DNA of 19,730 nt from JAJUFS01 sp036381175. Its GTDB lineage: Bacteria; Pseudomonadota; Gammaproteobacteria; Natronospirales; JAJUFS01. Position 1 is the stretch's first letter; each line of letters begins with the position of its first letter. Shown here one piece after another: positions 1-7,235 of the stretch. A program made the position numbers and the translations under genes. Below the pieces are notes generated by a model. That model saw nothing but the letters and a program-made list of their open reading frames with translations, had not been told where the DNA came from and did not search any database. Where the stretch lies: assembly GCA_036381175.1 (NCBI GenBank), contig DASVDI010000039.1, positions 1-19,730 of the forward strand, read 5' to 3'.

Positions 1-1
1 A

Positions 2-226
2 GACGGCGTTCTTCTGTCACCGGGCGAAACGTATGTCGACAAGGAAGGCAAGGTTCGCGAATTCCGCAGCAGCCTGCGGCCACTCGACGCAAGCCGCTAC
101 GAGGCACGGACCGAGGAGCGGGTTGATGGCAAGTGGGTCGATTCGCTGCGTACGGTATTCACTCGCATCGATGCGTCCATTGCCGCGCCGCTGCTGGATG
201 ATGCATGCGCGGCGAGGAGCGAATGA
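2..226 (+). CDS. C-terminal end of an unrecognised protein (partial)
   Basis: An open frame enters from the left edge and ends at TGA 224-226, giving the last 74 residues of a protein whose start lies outside the window. The piece has a pattern of short beta-strand-like stretches ending in charged turns (for example EARTEERVDGKWVDSLR). This loosely recalls lipocalin-like or DUF1579-type proteins, but I do not recognise the family and give no function. The downstream egtD is convergent and its stop lies only 7 bp away, with no terminator hairpin visible between them. The codon pattern fits the neighbouring genes. Confidence 0.6.
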   Translation, partial: DGVLLSPGETYVDKEGKVREFRSSLRPLDASRYEARTEERVDGKWVDSLRTVFTRIDASIAAPLLDDACAARSE

Positions 227-233
227 AAGCGGT

Positions 234-1211
234 TCAGCCGGATGTAGTCAGGAACTGCACACTGAACAATCGCTTCTCGTCCATCCAGGCATGCTTGACC
301 GTGAGCCCCGCTTGCGCGGCCAGTTGCTCGAACCGCGGCAGCGTGAATTTGTAACTCGATTCCGTATGAATGGTTTCACCCGCGCGAAAACGGATCTCAT
401 GTCCGCGGATTCGAACCACCTGGTCTTCGCTGCTTTCCAGGTGCATCTCGATACGATGCCGCTGTTCGTTCCATACCGCCTTGTGTGAAAACGCATCGAG
501 GTTGAAGTCCCCGTCGAGTTCGCGGTTCAGGCGTTCGAGAATGTTCAGGTTGAATCTTGCAGTAACGCCCGCCGCATCGTTGTACGCGCGTTCCAGCGTC
601 GCCGCATCTTTCTCGAGATCCACACCGATCAGTACACCTCCACCTGGTTCGGCGATGTGCGCCATGCGTTTCAGCAGGTCCAGCGCATCGTCGGGATCGA
701 AATTGCCGATCGTAGAGCCCGGAAAGTAAACGATGTTTCGCAGAGGCGGATGCGCGGGTTCGGGCAAACCGAAGTCCTGCGTGAAATCCGCGCACACCGG
801 AAGAATCTCGATGCCCGGAAAATGCCGGTGCAGTTCCTGCGCGCTTTGCATCAGATGGTCACGGGAAATTTCGACAGGCACGTAAGCCGCCAAGTCATCC
901 ATATGCTCGAGCAGCGTGCGCGTCTTCAGCGACGAACCGCTGCCGAATTCCACGAGCATGGCGCGCAGGCCAAGCAGTTCGCTCATCTCATCGATGTTCG
1001 CTTCCATGATCGCGAGTTCCGTGCGCGTGGGGTAATACTCCGGCAGTTCGCAGATTTCATCGAACAGTTGCGAGCCGCGCGCGTCGTAAAAGTACAGCGA
1101 CGACAGCCATTTGTGTTCCGCCGTCAATCCACGCAGAACATCGGCGAGCATGTCCTTGCTCGCCGGATGAAAATCGAGCAGTTCGAGTTCATTTTCGACG
1201 ATGTTGTTCAC
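234..1211 (-). CDS. egtD: L-histidine N-alpha-methyltransferase (ergothioneine biosynthesis)
   Basis: EgtD transfers three methyl groups from S-adenosylmethionine to the alpha-amino group of histidine, giving hercynine, the first step of ergothioneine synthesis; it is cytosolic. The 325-residue length is normal for the family. Visible signatures are EYYPTRTE at residues 58-65, the SAM-binding stretch VEFGSGSSLKT at 87-97, the STIGNF motif with N170, and TESSYKF near 283-289, whose E284 and S286 correspond to known histidine-binding positions. The start is GTG (1209-1211). It overlaps the egtB stop codon by four bases (GTGA), so the two genes are very probably translationally coupled, egtB first. 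Family assignment is secure; the precise start follows from the coupling and the conserved N-terminus. Confidence 0.95.
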   Translation of the reverse strand: MNNIVENELELLDFHPASKDMLADVLRGLTAEHKWLSSLYFYDARGSQLFDEICELPEYYPTRTELAIMEANIDEMSELLGLRAMLVEFGSGSSLKTRTLLEHMDDLAAYVPVEISRDHLMQSAQELHRHFPGIEILPVCADFTQDFGLPEPAHPPLRNIVYFPGSTIGNFDPDDALDLLKRMAHIAEPGGGVLIGVDLEKDAATLERAYNDAAGVTARFNLNILERLNRELDGDFNLDAFSHKAVWNEQRHRIEMHLESSEDQVVRIRGHEIRFRAGETIHTESSYKFTLPRFEQLAAQAGLTVKHAWMDEKRLFSVQFLTTSG

Positions 1212-2470
1212 TCGAGGTCCTTCGCCAACCGGATACCGCTGAACTGCCAGCGATCACCGGGATAAAAGAAATTCCGGTACGTTGGCCGGATGTGAGTGGA
1301 GTGCGTTGCGCAGGAGCCACCGCGCAACACGAGCTGATTGCTCATGAATTTGCCGTTGTACTCGCCGATCGCACCGGCTGACGGCCGATAGCGGGGATAC
1401 GGCGCATACGCGCTCTGCGTCCACTCCCAGACATCGCCATACACCTGCAGCTTGCCGTCGCCGTCTTCCCTGGGCGCAGGATGCAGCAAACCGCCGTCGA
1501 CGAAATTCCCGTCGATGTCGCAATCTTCCGACCAGGTTTCCCACTCGGCTTCCGTCGGCAGCCGGCCGCCTGCCCAGCGCGCGAACGCGTCGGCTTCATA
1601 AAAACTCACGTGTGCAACCGGCGCGTGCGGATTGATGTCGCGAACACCGCCCAAGGTAAATTCGGTATCCAGGTTTTCTTCCCAGTACAGCGGACGCTGC
1701 CAGCCGCGCTGATGCCGTGCCGCCCAGCCATCCGAAAGCCAGAGTTCGGCGCGGTCGTAACCGCCGTCGTCGATGAACGCGCGAAACTCGCCGTTCGTCA
1801 CCGGCCGGTTCGCGATCGCATGAGCTTGCAGCAGTGTTTCGTGCCGCGGCCCTTCATTGTCATACGCAAAACCGGGACCATGATGCCCGATGCTTTGGAT
1901 GCCTCTCACGCCATCAATGAAATGCAACTCCGGCGTCACATCGAGTGGTGATGCCGGCAATTCGCGGAACGCGGGCTTGAGTGGATTGCAGGAAAAAACG
2001 TGCTTGATATCGGTCAGCAGCAACTCCTGGTGCTGCTGTTCGTGATTCAGTCCCAGCGTGATCAGCGCTGTTACGGCAGGATCGGCGCTCTCGATCAGGC
2101 GCTGCATGTGTTCCTCCACATGCTGCCGGTAATCCATGACCTCGCGAACCGTCGGGCGGCTCAACAGGCCGCGTTCGGTGCGGGCATGCATCTGCCCGAC
2201 CTGGTAATAATAAGAGTTGAACAGGTAGCCGAAGTGCGGATTGAATTCGCGATAATCAGCGAGATGAGGCTGCAGCAGGAAGTTCTCGAAAAACCAGCTC
2301 GTGTGCGCGAGATGCCATTTCGCCGGACTCACTTCCGGCATGCTTTGCACCACGAAGTCTTCCGTTTCCAGCGTGCGCGTCAACTCAACCGTGAAATCCC
2401 GCACCGCACGAAAGCGCGTGGCAAGACTCACGGTCCCATCGTGCGGGGAATGCTCAAGCATCGATGCCAT
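1208..2470 (-). CDS. egtB: Ergothioneine biosynthesis sulfoxide synthase EgtB
   Basis: EgtB is a non-heme iron oxygenase that joins hercynine to a cysteine-type thiol donor as a sulfoxide. The 420 residues show the expected two parts. An N-terminal DinB-like helical domain carries WHLAHTSWFFE (H53, H56) and NHEQQHQE (H143, H147), the usual three-histidine iron site. A C-terminal formylglycine-generating-enzyme-like domain carries GRLPTEAEWE, GDVWEWT and LRGGSCATH. The loop VGQMHARTERGLLSRP around residues 91-106 is also typical of EgtB. No egtC lies beside it, so free cysteine may be the sulfur donor (inference). Start ATG is at 2468-2470; no clear Shine-Dalgarno sequence precedes it, but a promoter-like pair lies at a suitable distance. 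EgtE, the final lyase, is not in this window. Confidence 0.95.
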   Translation of the reverse strand: MASMLEHSPHDGTVSLATRFRAVRDFTVELTRTLETEDFVVQSMPEVSPAKWHLAHTSWFFENFLLQPHLADYREFNPHFGYLFNSYYYQVGQMHARTERGLLSRPTVREVMDYRQHVEEHMQRLIESADPAVTALITLGLNHEQQHQELLLTDIKHVFSCNPLKPAFRELPASPLDVTPELHFIDGVRGIQSIGHHGPGFAYDNEGPRHETLLQAHAIANRPVTNGEFRAFIDDGGYDRAELWLSDGWAARHQRGWQRPLYWEENLDTEFTLGGVRDINPHAPVAHVSFYEADAFARWAGGRLPTEAEWETWSEDCDIDGNFVDGGLLHPAPREDGDGKLQVYGDVWEWTQSAYAPYPRYRPSAGAIGEYNGKFMSNQLVLRGGSCATHSTHIRPTYRNFFYPGDRWQFSGIRLAKDLE

Positions 2471-2498
2471 GGGAAAATCGATAGCGGGATTGAGGGTC

Positions 2499-2528
2499 AG
2501 GTTAGCCGTCTCTCATCGAGGCTGTCAA
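2499..2528 (-). promoter_or_regulatory. Candidate sigma-70 promoter of egtB-egtD
   Basis: Read on the minus strand, a perfect -35 TTGACA (2523-2528) is followed after 18 bp by a weak -10 TAACCT (2499-2504). The predicted start near 2492 leaves a leader of about 22 nt before the egtB ATG. The -35 is convincing, the -10 only fair. Confidence 0.45.
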
Positions 2529-2554
2529 AACCCGCGGAATGCGGCGTTGTCCGC

Positions 2555-2583
2555 TTGACTGTTGGGGCGTTGGCCGGTTTAAT
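2555..2583 (+). promoter_or_regulatory. Candidate sigma-70 promoter of tRNA-Phe
   Basis: TTGACT (2555-2560) and TTTAAT (2578-2583) are separated by exactly 17 bp, and each matches five of six consensus bases. Transcription would start near 2590, about 130 nt upstream of the mature tRNA, back to back with the egtB promoter. No equally good promoter is visible closer to the tRNA. Confidence 0.55.
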
Positions 2584-2633
2584 ACCCGCCTTTCGCGCCG
2601 GAGACAGTCCAGGCTCGAAGAAAAACAGCATGA

Positions 2634-2691
2634 GGCCAGGTCGCGGTCAGCGACAGGGTAGGAAAGGATTGAAAATCTGATTTTCAGTCCG
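2634..2691 (+). repeat. tRNA-Phe-like fragments and anti-anticodon segment in the tRNA leader
   Basis: Three short pieces of the downstream tRNA recur here. Positions 2634-2641 (GGCCAGGT) equal the tRNA 5' acceptor strand 2722-2729. Positions 2670-2677 (TGAAAATC) equal the anticodon region 2754-2761. Positions 2679-2691 (GATTTTCAGTCCG) are the exact 13-nt reverse complement of the anticodon arm 2749-2761. The acceptor copy could pair with the 3' acceptor strand 2787-2793, and the 13-mer with the anticodon arm; the two pairings are nested and compatible. This may be a decayed, partly inverted tRNA duplicate or an alternative precursor fold. The identities are seen directly; any role is inference. 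Confidence 0.5.
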
Positions 2692-2721
2692 GCATGAACA
2701 AGAATTTACATCCATTTTTTT

Positions 2722-2797
<76 letters not shown>

Positions 2798-2808
2798 TCG
2801 TTGAAGGA

Positions 2809-2835
2809 AAGCCGCGTCGGTGACGCGGCTTTTTT
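2809..2835 (+). terminator. Rho-independent terminator after tRNA-Phe
   Basis: AAGCCGCGTC (2809-2818) pairs perfectly with GACGCGGCTT (2822-2831) around a 3-nt loop and runs into a T tract (2830-2835). It fits the tRNA transcript. It could weakly serve the Pif1-like gene ending at 2855 on the other strand, where the T tract is only three bases. Confidence 0.85.
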
Positions 2836-2854
2836 GTTTCTGCAAACGCCTGAA

Positions 2855-4531
2855 TCAGTTGACGAACAACCGCACCAGCCGCAAGTCATCCCACGAATAT
2901 TTATTGCCCAGTTTCTGGCGAATGGGCGAGAGCTTGCCGTCTTCGGAGTTGCGGAATTCGCCGAGGACGCTTTCGAAATCGTTCGCGGGGAACGCGTCTT
3001 TCAGGTACGTGATATCGGGAAGGTCGCCCGCGCCTTTGAGTTTTTCGATGTGATCGATAATCGTGCCGGGTTTCAGTTCGCGCTCGCGCGCGATGGCATC
3101 GAGCGGCATCTTCTTCCTGAGCATTTCCAGCGTGACGGTGTGGCTCGGCGGTTTCTTTTCCTTTTTCTGGCGTTCCCGCGGCTCTTTTATCGGCACCTCT
3201 TCAAGGCTGCCCTTGAATCGCTTCACGAGGGTGTCCTGCTGCTGTCGCTGACGTTCGGTATCGGTCAGGTGTCGCAGGTGTTCGCGCGCGAGCCGTGATT
3301 GTTCCTTGAGTGTGCTGTCGTTCGCGAGAATTTCCGGGTGTACTTGCAGCGCGATTTCATTGAGGTTCATCAGTTTCAGGCCGGCGAGGCTTCGAACACG
3401 CGAGAGCGCGACGTAACCCATTCCCGGTTCGAACGCTTTTCCGAGATCGATTTCCGCGGCGTCGAGCGTCATGCCCTGGCTTTTGTGAATCGTGATAGCC
3501 CAGGCGAGACGCAACGGCACCTGCGAAATGGTCGCGCGAATTTCGCCGTTGTCTTCGAATTTCCATTCTTCTGGCGAGGCGACGATGGTTTCGCCATCGA
3601 ACGTACGCACCACCGGCCAGCCGTCGTTATCGAACGCTTCGACAACGCCGCGCGTGCCGTTGACGTAAGCGCCATCGGGCGCGTTCCGGATGAACATGAC
3701 ATCGGCGCCGGTCTTGAGTTTCAGGACTTCGGGCGCGAGGCAGCTTTTCTTCAGGCCTTCCACGAGTGCGGCGAAACCACGGCTTTCCATCCGGAATGTT
3801 TTTTCCGCGCCGCGCAGTTTCGCGAGTTCCTCGTCGTTGATGCGATCAACGTTCACGTTGTGTGCGTAAAGCCGCGTGGCCCGGACATTGCCTTCCGGTT
3901 CGCGCTTGTAACGCGTACGCAACGGCACCTTGGTGTGTTCGCCTGCCATGCCGCCACGAATGTCGTTCAGGATGGTCAAAAGCGGATCGTCGCCCTGGCG
4001 GAATTGTTCCTGCAGGTAACAGACGCGGAATCCGCCCGTCGTCCATGCGCTCGATTCATAAGCGAATTGTATTGGCACACCATTTCGCGCATTGGATACC
4101 GGCGGCAACTGGAAGAAGTCGCCGCAGAGGATTACCTGCAATCCGCCGAACGGTTTTGTGAAATCGAGCAGGTGACGCGCGATCTGGTCAACCATGTCGA
4201 GCTGGTGCGGATGCAACATCGACACTTCATCGATGACGAGTACTTTTGCGCTTTCAAGATTCGCCTTGATGCGTCGGTTCTTCGCGAGCTTGTCGAGATC
4301 GGCGTTGGTCAGCGCATCGCGCACACCCATTCCGGACCAGGAATGAATGGTCTTGCCATTCAGGTGCGTGGCCGCGATGCCCGTCGATGCGGTGACGGCG
4401 ACATCGACGCCGTGCGTTCGAAGATGCCGGATGTAGGCATTCAGGAGCCACGTCTTGCCGGAACCGGCCGCGCCGGTCAGGAAAACGTTTTCCCCGAGTT
4501 TGAGGAGATCAAGCGCTTCGTTCTGAATCAT
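2855..4531 (-). CDS. Pif1/RecD-like superfamily 1 DNA helicase
   Basis: This 558-residue protein is an ATP-dependent 5'-3' DNA helicase of the Pif1/Dda group, cytosolic, probably acting on forks, structured DNA or recombination intermediates. The Walker A motif GAAGSGKT is at residues 20-27, TASTGIAA follows at 48-55, the Walker B motif VIDEVSM is at about 99-105, and the late motifs TIHKSQGMTLD and GYVALSRVRS lie in the C-terminal half. The end contains a helix-turn-helix-like segment (ARERELKPGTIIDHIEKL), as in many bacterial Pif1-like proteins. Start ATG 4529-4531 has AAAGGA upstream. It stands alone between tRNA-Phe and the ClC gene. The family is clear; the exact cellular substrate cannot be read from sequence. 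Confidence 0.93.
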   Translation of the reverse strand: MIQNEALDLLKLGENVFLTGAAGSGKTWLLNAYIRHLRTHGVDVAVTASTGIAATHLNGKTIHSWSGMGVRDALTNADLDKLAKNRRIKANLESAKVLVIDEVSMLHPHQLDMVDQIARHLLDFTKPFGGLQVILCGDFFQLPPVSNARNGVPIQFAYESSAWTTGGFRVCYLQEQFRQGDDPLLTILNDIRGGMAGEHTKVPLRTRYKREPEGNVRATRLYAHNVNVDRINDEELAKLRGAEKTFRMESRGFAALVEGLKKSCLAPEVLKLKTGADVMFIRNAPDGAYVNGTRGVVEAFDNDGWPVVRTFDGETIVASPEEWKFEDNGEIRATISQVPLRLAWAITIHKSQGMTLDAAEIDLGKAFEPGMGYVALSRVRSLAGLKLMNLNEIALQVHPEILANDSTLKEQSRLAREHLRHLTDTERQRQQQDTLVKRFKGSLEEVPIKEPRERQKKEKKPPSHTVTLEMLRKKMPLDAIARERELKPGTIIDHIEKLKGAGDLPDITYLKDAFPANDFESVLGEFRNSEDGKLSPIRQKLGNKYSWDDLRLVRLFVN

Positions 4532-4582
4532 GCGGGAATCCTTTCGCCTGGTAAGTCGATTTTCAGGAATGTCTCGCGCGCG

Positions 4583-4591
4583 ATGTTAGCA
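4583..4591 (-). promoter_or_regulatory. Candidate extended -10 element for the Pif1-like gene
   Basis: On the minus strand TGCTAACAT forms an extended -10 (TGn followed by TAACAT) about 52 bp upstream of the ATG. No good -35 is visible at 17 bp, which is tolerated for extended -10 promoters. Moderate to weak support. Confidence 0.35.
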
Positions 4592-4611
4592 GAGTGTTTG
4601 TCGTGGATACC

Positions 4612-6516
4612 TTATTGCTCCGGGTTGTTGCGGACATTGCGAAAACGCCGCAAGCGGAAATGGCGATGTGCCTTGCGCGCCTCGCGCAGCCGCTTTGAAT
4701 GCCCCGCGAGAATGTCGCCACGCGTGAGTATGCCGATCATCGGATGCGGTGCTTTCTCGCCGACGACGATCAACAACCCAACTTGCCGGTCAATCATGTG
4801 ATCGGCCGCTTCGCGCAGCGAATGATGTTCATGCACGACTGGCGCGGGTTCGACGAGCAGTTCCTCGATGCGCACGGATTCATTCGCGTCGGTGGCAAGC
4901 AGGTCGCGGCGCGTCATCATGCCACGCACGCGGCCTGACGCATCGATCACCGGATAGCCCTGGTGATGCGCGTCTTCGCCGCCGAATTGCAGCCAGTGAC
5001 GCACCTTGGCGAGCGTGTCCGAGGCTTGCAAGGCGACAACCTTGCGTGTGCAAGCAGTGCCGACGACAACCTGTTCAAGATAATCCGCCGAATATTCTCC
5101 CGGCACGCGTGTGCCCCGCCGCGTGAGCTTGTCGGTCATGATGGTGTTGCGCATGGTGAGTGCGGAAACGAGATACGCGGCCGTGCAGCCGCCCAGCAGC
5201 GGCAGGATGCCCGCGAACTGCCGCGTGGTTTCGAACGCGAACACCACGGACGTCAACAGCGCGCGCGATGCGCCCGCAAAAATTGCAGCCATGCCGACAA
5301 GTCCTGCGATGCGCGGATCGACGCCGAGCTCCGGTGCGATCATCACAAGCATGACGCCCGCAACAGCGCCAAGCGCACCGCCAATGGTGAACAGCGGCGC
5401 GAGCGTTCCGCCCGATGTGCCGCTGCCGAGCGCAATCGACCACGACAGGAATTTCATGATGCACAGGAATGCGAGCGCGCCGAGCGCGAGTTCGCCGTTC
5501 AGGATTTCCTGGATGTTGTTGTAACCGACGCCGAGCGTTTGCGGCGCGAAAAAACCGATCACGCCGACAGCGAGTCCGCCGATTGCCGGCCACCACATCC
5601 AGTGGATTGGCAATTTTTCAAATGCGTTTTCAATGCCGTAAATCGCGCGCGTGACGCCGACGCTCACGAGACCGATGAGCGCGCCGAGCAGCACGTAACA
5701 GACCAGCGCCACGCCGCCGGGCGTCGCGATGTCCGGCATCGCGAACACCGCATGAACCTCACCGGCGATCGCGAAGTGAATGGCCGTTGCCGTCACGGCG
5801 GCGAGCGCAACGGGAATCAGCGAGCGCGGACGCAATTCGAACAACAACAACTCGACAGCGAGAATCACCGCGGCAACCGGTGATGCAAAGATCGCCGACA
5901 TGCCCGCCGCCGCGCCCGCTGCGAGCAGCACTTTGCGTTCGTGGCTGGTGATATGCATCAACTGCCCGAGAAACGAGCCGAGCGCGCCACCCGTTGCAAT
6001 GATCGGGCCTTCCGCGCCAAACGGCCCGCCGGTGCCGATCGCAACCGCGGACGACAGGGGTTTCAGGAATGTCATGCGCGGCGGAATCCGCGATTCGTTC
6101 AGCAGCACTTGTTCCATCGCCTCGGGAATGCCGTGACCGCGAATCGCCTTGGAACCCCAGCGCGCCATCAGACCGACAATGATGCCGCCGATCACGGGAA
6201 TGACAATTACCCACGCGCCAAGCGCGTTGCCGGCGGGCGCCATGTAATCGGTGGACAGTCGTCCGTAGAACGCGAGATTGGTGATGAGCGCGATCAGCGC
6301 GACAAGAATTTCCGCAATCAACGCTGCCGCAACGCCGAGCAACACGGCGAGCGCGCTGATAACCAGCACGCGCCGGTCGACCAGCGTCGAGCGGCGCGGC
6401 ATTTGCGCAGCGTCAAGCGTAACGCCAAGCGCGGGCGTGACGGCGAGCGCGTCCGTGGTCGCGTCGTCTCGAACGGAATGATGGTCTTTGTTGTCGGGAG
6501 TCGAGGAGCCGGGCAC
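4612..6516 (-). CDS. ClC-family chloride channel or chloride/proton exchanger with C-terminal CBS pair
   Basis: A 634-residue membrane protein of the ClC family. It carries GHGIPE (127-132), GPFGAEGP with the gating glutamate E169, GSGTSGG (364-370) and many hydrophobic helices. Two CBS domains follow at roughly 486-545 and 552-605, which usually bind adenine nucleotides and regulate transport. The position matching the internal proton glutamate of E. coli ClC appears to be L223 (in AVELLLFE), with E222 before it, so it may be a channel or use another proton path (inference). The start is GTG 6514-6516 with no clear Shine-Dalgarno; M39 at 6400-6402 is an alternative. It follows the TerC gene by 70 bp but has its own promoter-like sequence. 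Family certain, transport mode not. Confidence 0.93.
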   Translation of the reverse strand: MPGSSTPDNKDHHSVRDDATTDALAVTPALGVTLDAAQMPRRSTLVDRRVLVISALAVLLGVAAALIAEILVALIALITNLAFYGRLSTDYMAPAGNALGAWVIVIPVIGGIIVGLMARWGSKAIRGHGIPEAMEQVLLNESRIPPRMTFLKPLSSAVAIGTGGPFGAEGPIIATGGALGSFLGQLMHITSHERKVLLAAGAAAGMSAIFASPVAAVILAVELLLFELRPRSLIPVALAAVTATAIHFAIAGEVHAVFAMPDIATPGGVALVCYVLLGALIGLVSVGVTRAIYGIENAFEKLPIHWMWWPAIGGLAVGVIGFFAPQTLGVGYNNIQEILNGELALGALAFLCIMKFLSWSIALGSGTSGGTLAPLFTIGGALGAVAGVMLVMIAPELGVDPRIAGLVGMAAIFAGASRALLTSVVFAFETTRQFAGILPLLGGCTAAYLVSALTMRNTIMTDKLTRRGTRVPGEYSADYLEQVVVGTACTRKVVALQASDTLAKVRHWLQFGGEDAHHQGYPVIDASGRVRGMMTRRDLLATDANESVRIEELLVEPAPVVHEHHSLREAADHMIDRQVGLLIVVGEKAPHPMIGILTRGDILAGHSKRLREARKAHRHFRLRRFRNVRNNPEQ

Positions 6517-6548
6517 GTGCGAATTACTCTGGTTCGGAGGAGCCCGGC

Positions 6549-6577
6549 ATTTTAAGCGGTTAACACATTGTTTTCAG
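6549..6577 (-). promoter_or_regulatory. Candidate sigma-70 promoter of the ClC gene
   Basis: On the minus strand CTGAAA (6572-6577) is separated by 17 bp from TAAAAT (6549-6554). It sits in the 70-bp gap behind the TerC gene and predicts a start near 6542, about 26 nt before the GTG codon. It suggests ClC can be transcribed independently of the upstream transporters. Confidence 0.5.
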
Positions 6578-6586
6578 GTGACGCGG

Positions 6587-7216
6587 TCAGATCACGCCGA
6601 GAATTTCATGAGCACCGTCCCAGATCATGCGCAGCGAAACATAAAGAATCACGAGCAGGCCAAGGTAGGCAATCCACTGGTGGCGGCTCAGCATGCGCGC
6701 GACGTAAGTTGCGGCTGCGCCCATCAGTGCGACGGAGAACACCAGCCCGACGATCAGCACCCAGGTGTGTTCGCGAGCGGCGCCCGCGACGGCGAGCACG
6801 TTATCCAGCGACATGGAAACATCAGCGATGATGATCTGCGTGGCAGCGTCGCGGAAAGTTTTCGGCTCCTGGCCCGGAACGTCCTTGCCTTCCAGCACCG
6901 CCTCGCCCGCATCTTCCCGCGCACCTTGCCGCAATTCGCGCCACAGCTTCCATGACACCCACAACAGCAGGATGCCGCCAGCCAGCAGCAGGCCGACGAT
7001 CTGCAGCAATTGCACGACGAACAGCGCGAAGATGACGCGCAATACGGTCGCGCCGACAATGCCGAAAATAATGGCGCGGCGACGCTGCGCGGGGGGAAGG
7101 CCGGCTGCCGCCATGCCGACAACGATGGCGTTATCGGCGGCGAGCGCGATGTCGGTGAGAATCACCGTGCCGAGCGCGACCCACTCGGATACCGAAATGA
7201 AGGACAGGAAATCCAT
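6587..7216 (-). CDS. TerC-family integral membrane protein (YjbE-like)
   Basis: A 209-residue, mostly hydrophobic protein of the TerC family. Members are linked to metal ion export, notably manganese or calcium, and some to tellurite resistance; this branch resembles YjbE. The two family hallmarks are visible: TDIALAADNA with D22, D28 and N29, and ADVSMSLDNV with D132, D138 and N139. These form the two halves of the conserved acidic site. A charged cytoplasmic-type loop lies at about 94-125. It starts at ATG 7214-7216, 19 bp behind the NhaD-like gene, so the two are almost certainly co-transcribed. The short leader of the promoter leaves no room for a manganese riboswitch. The substrate is unknown. 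Confidence 0.9.
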   Translation of the reverse strand: MDFLSFISVSEWVALGTVILTDIALAADNAIVVGMAAAGLPPAQRRRAIIFGIVGATVLRVIFALFVVQLLQIVGLLLAGGILLLWVSWKLWRELRQGAREDAGEAVLEGKDVPGQEPKTFRDAATQIIIADVSMSLDNVLAVAGAAREHTWVLIVGLVFSVALMGAAATYVARMLSRHQWIAYLGLLVILYVSLRMIWDGAHEILGVI

Positions 7217-7235
7217 CGTCGAAGGTTCACCCCGT

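Noticed and set aside
3299..4801. 500-codon plus-strand open frame
   Set aside because: It lies opposite the Pif1-like helicase and the end of the ClC gene, shows no family motifs, and is a codon-bias shadow of GC-rich genes.
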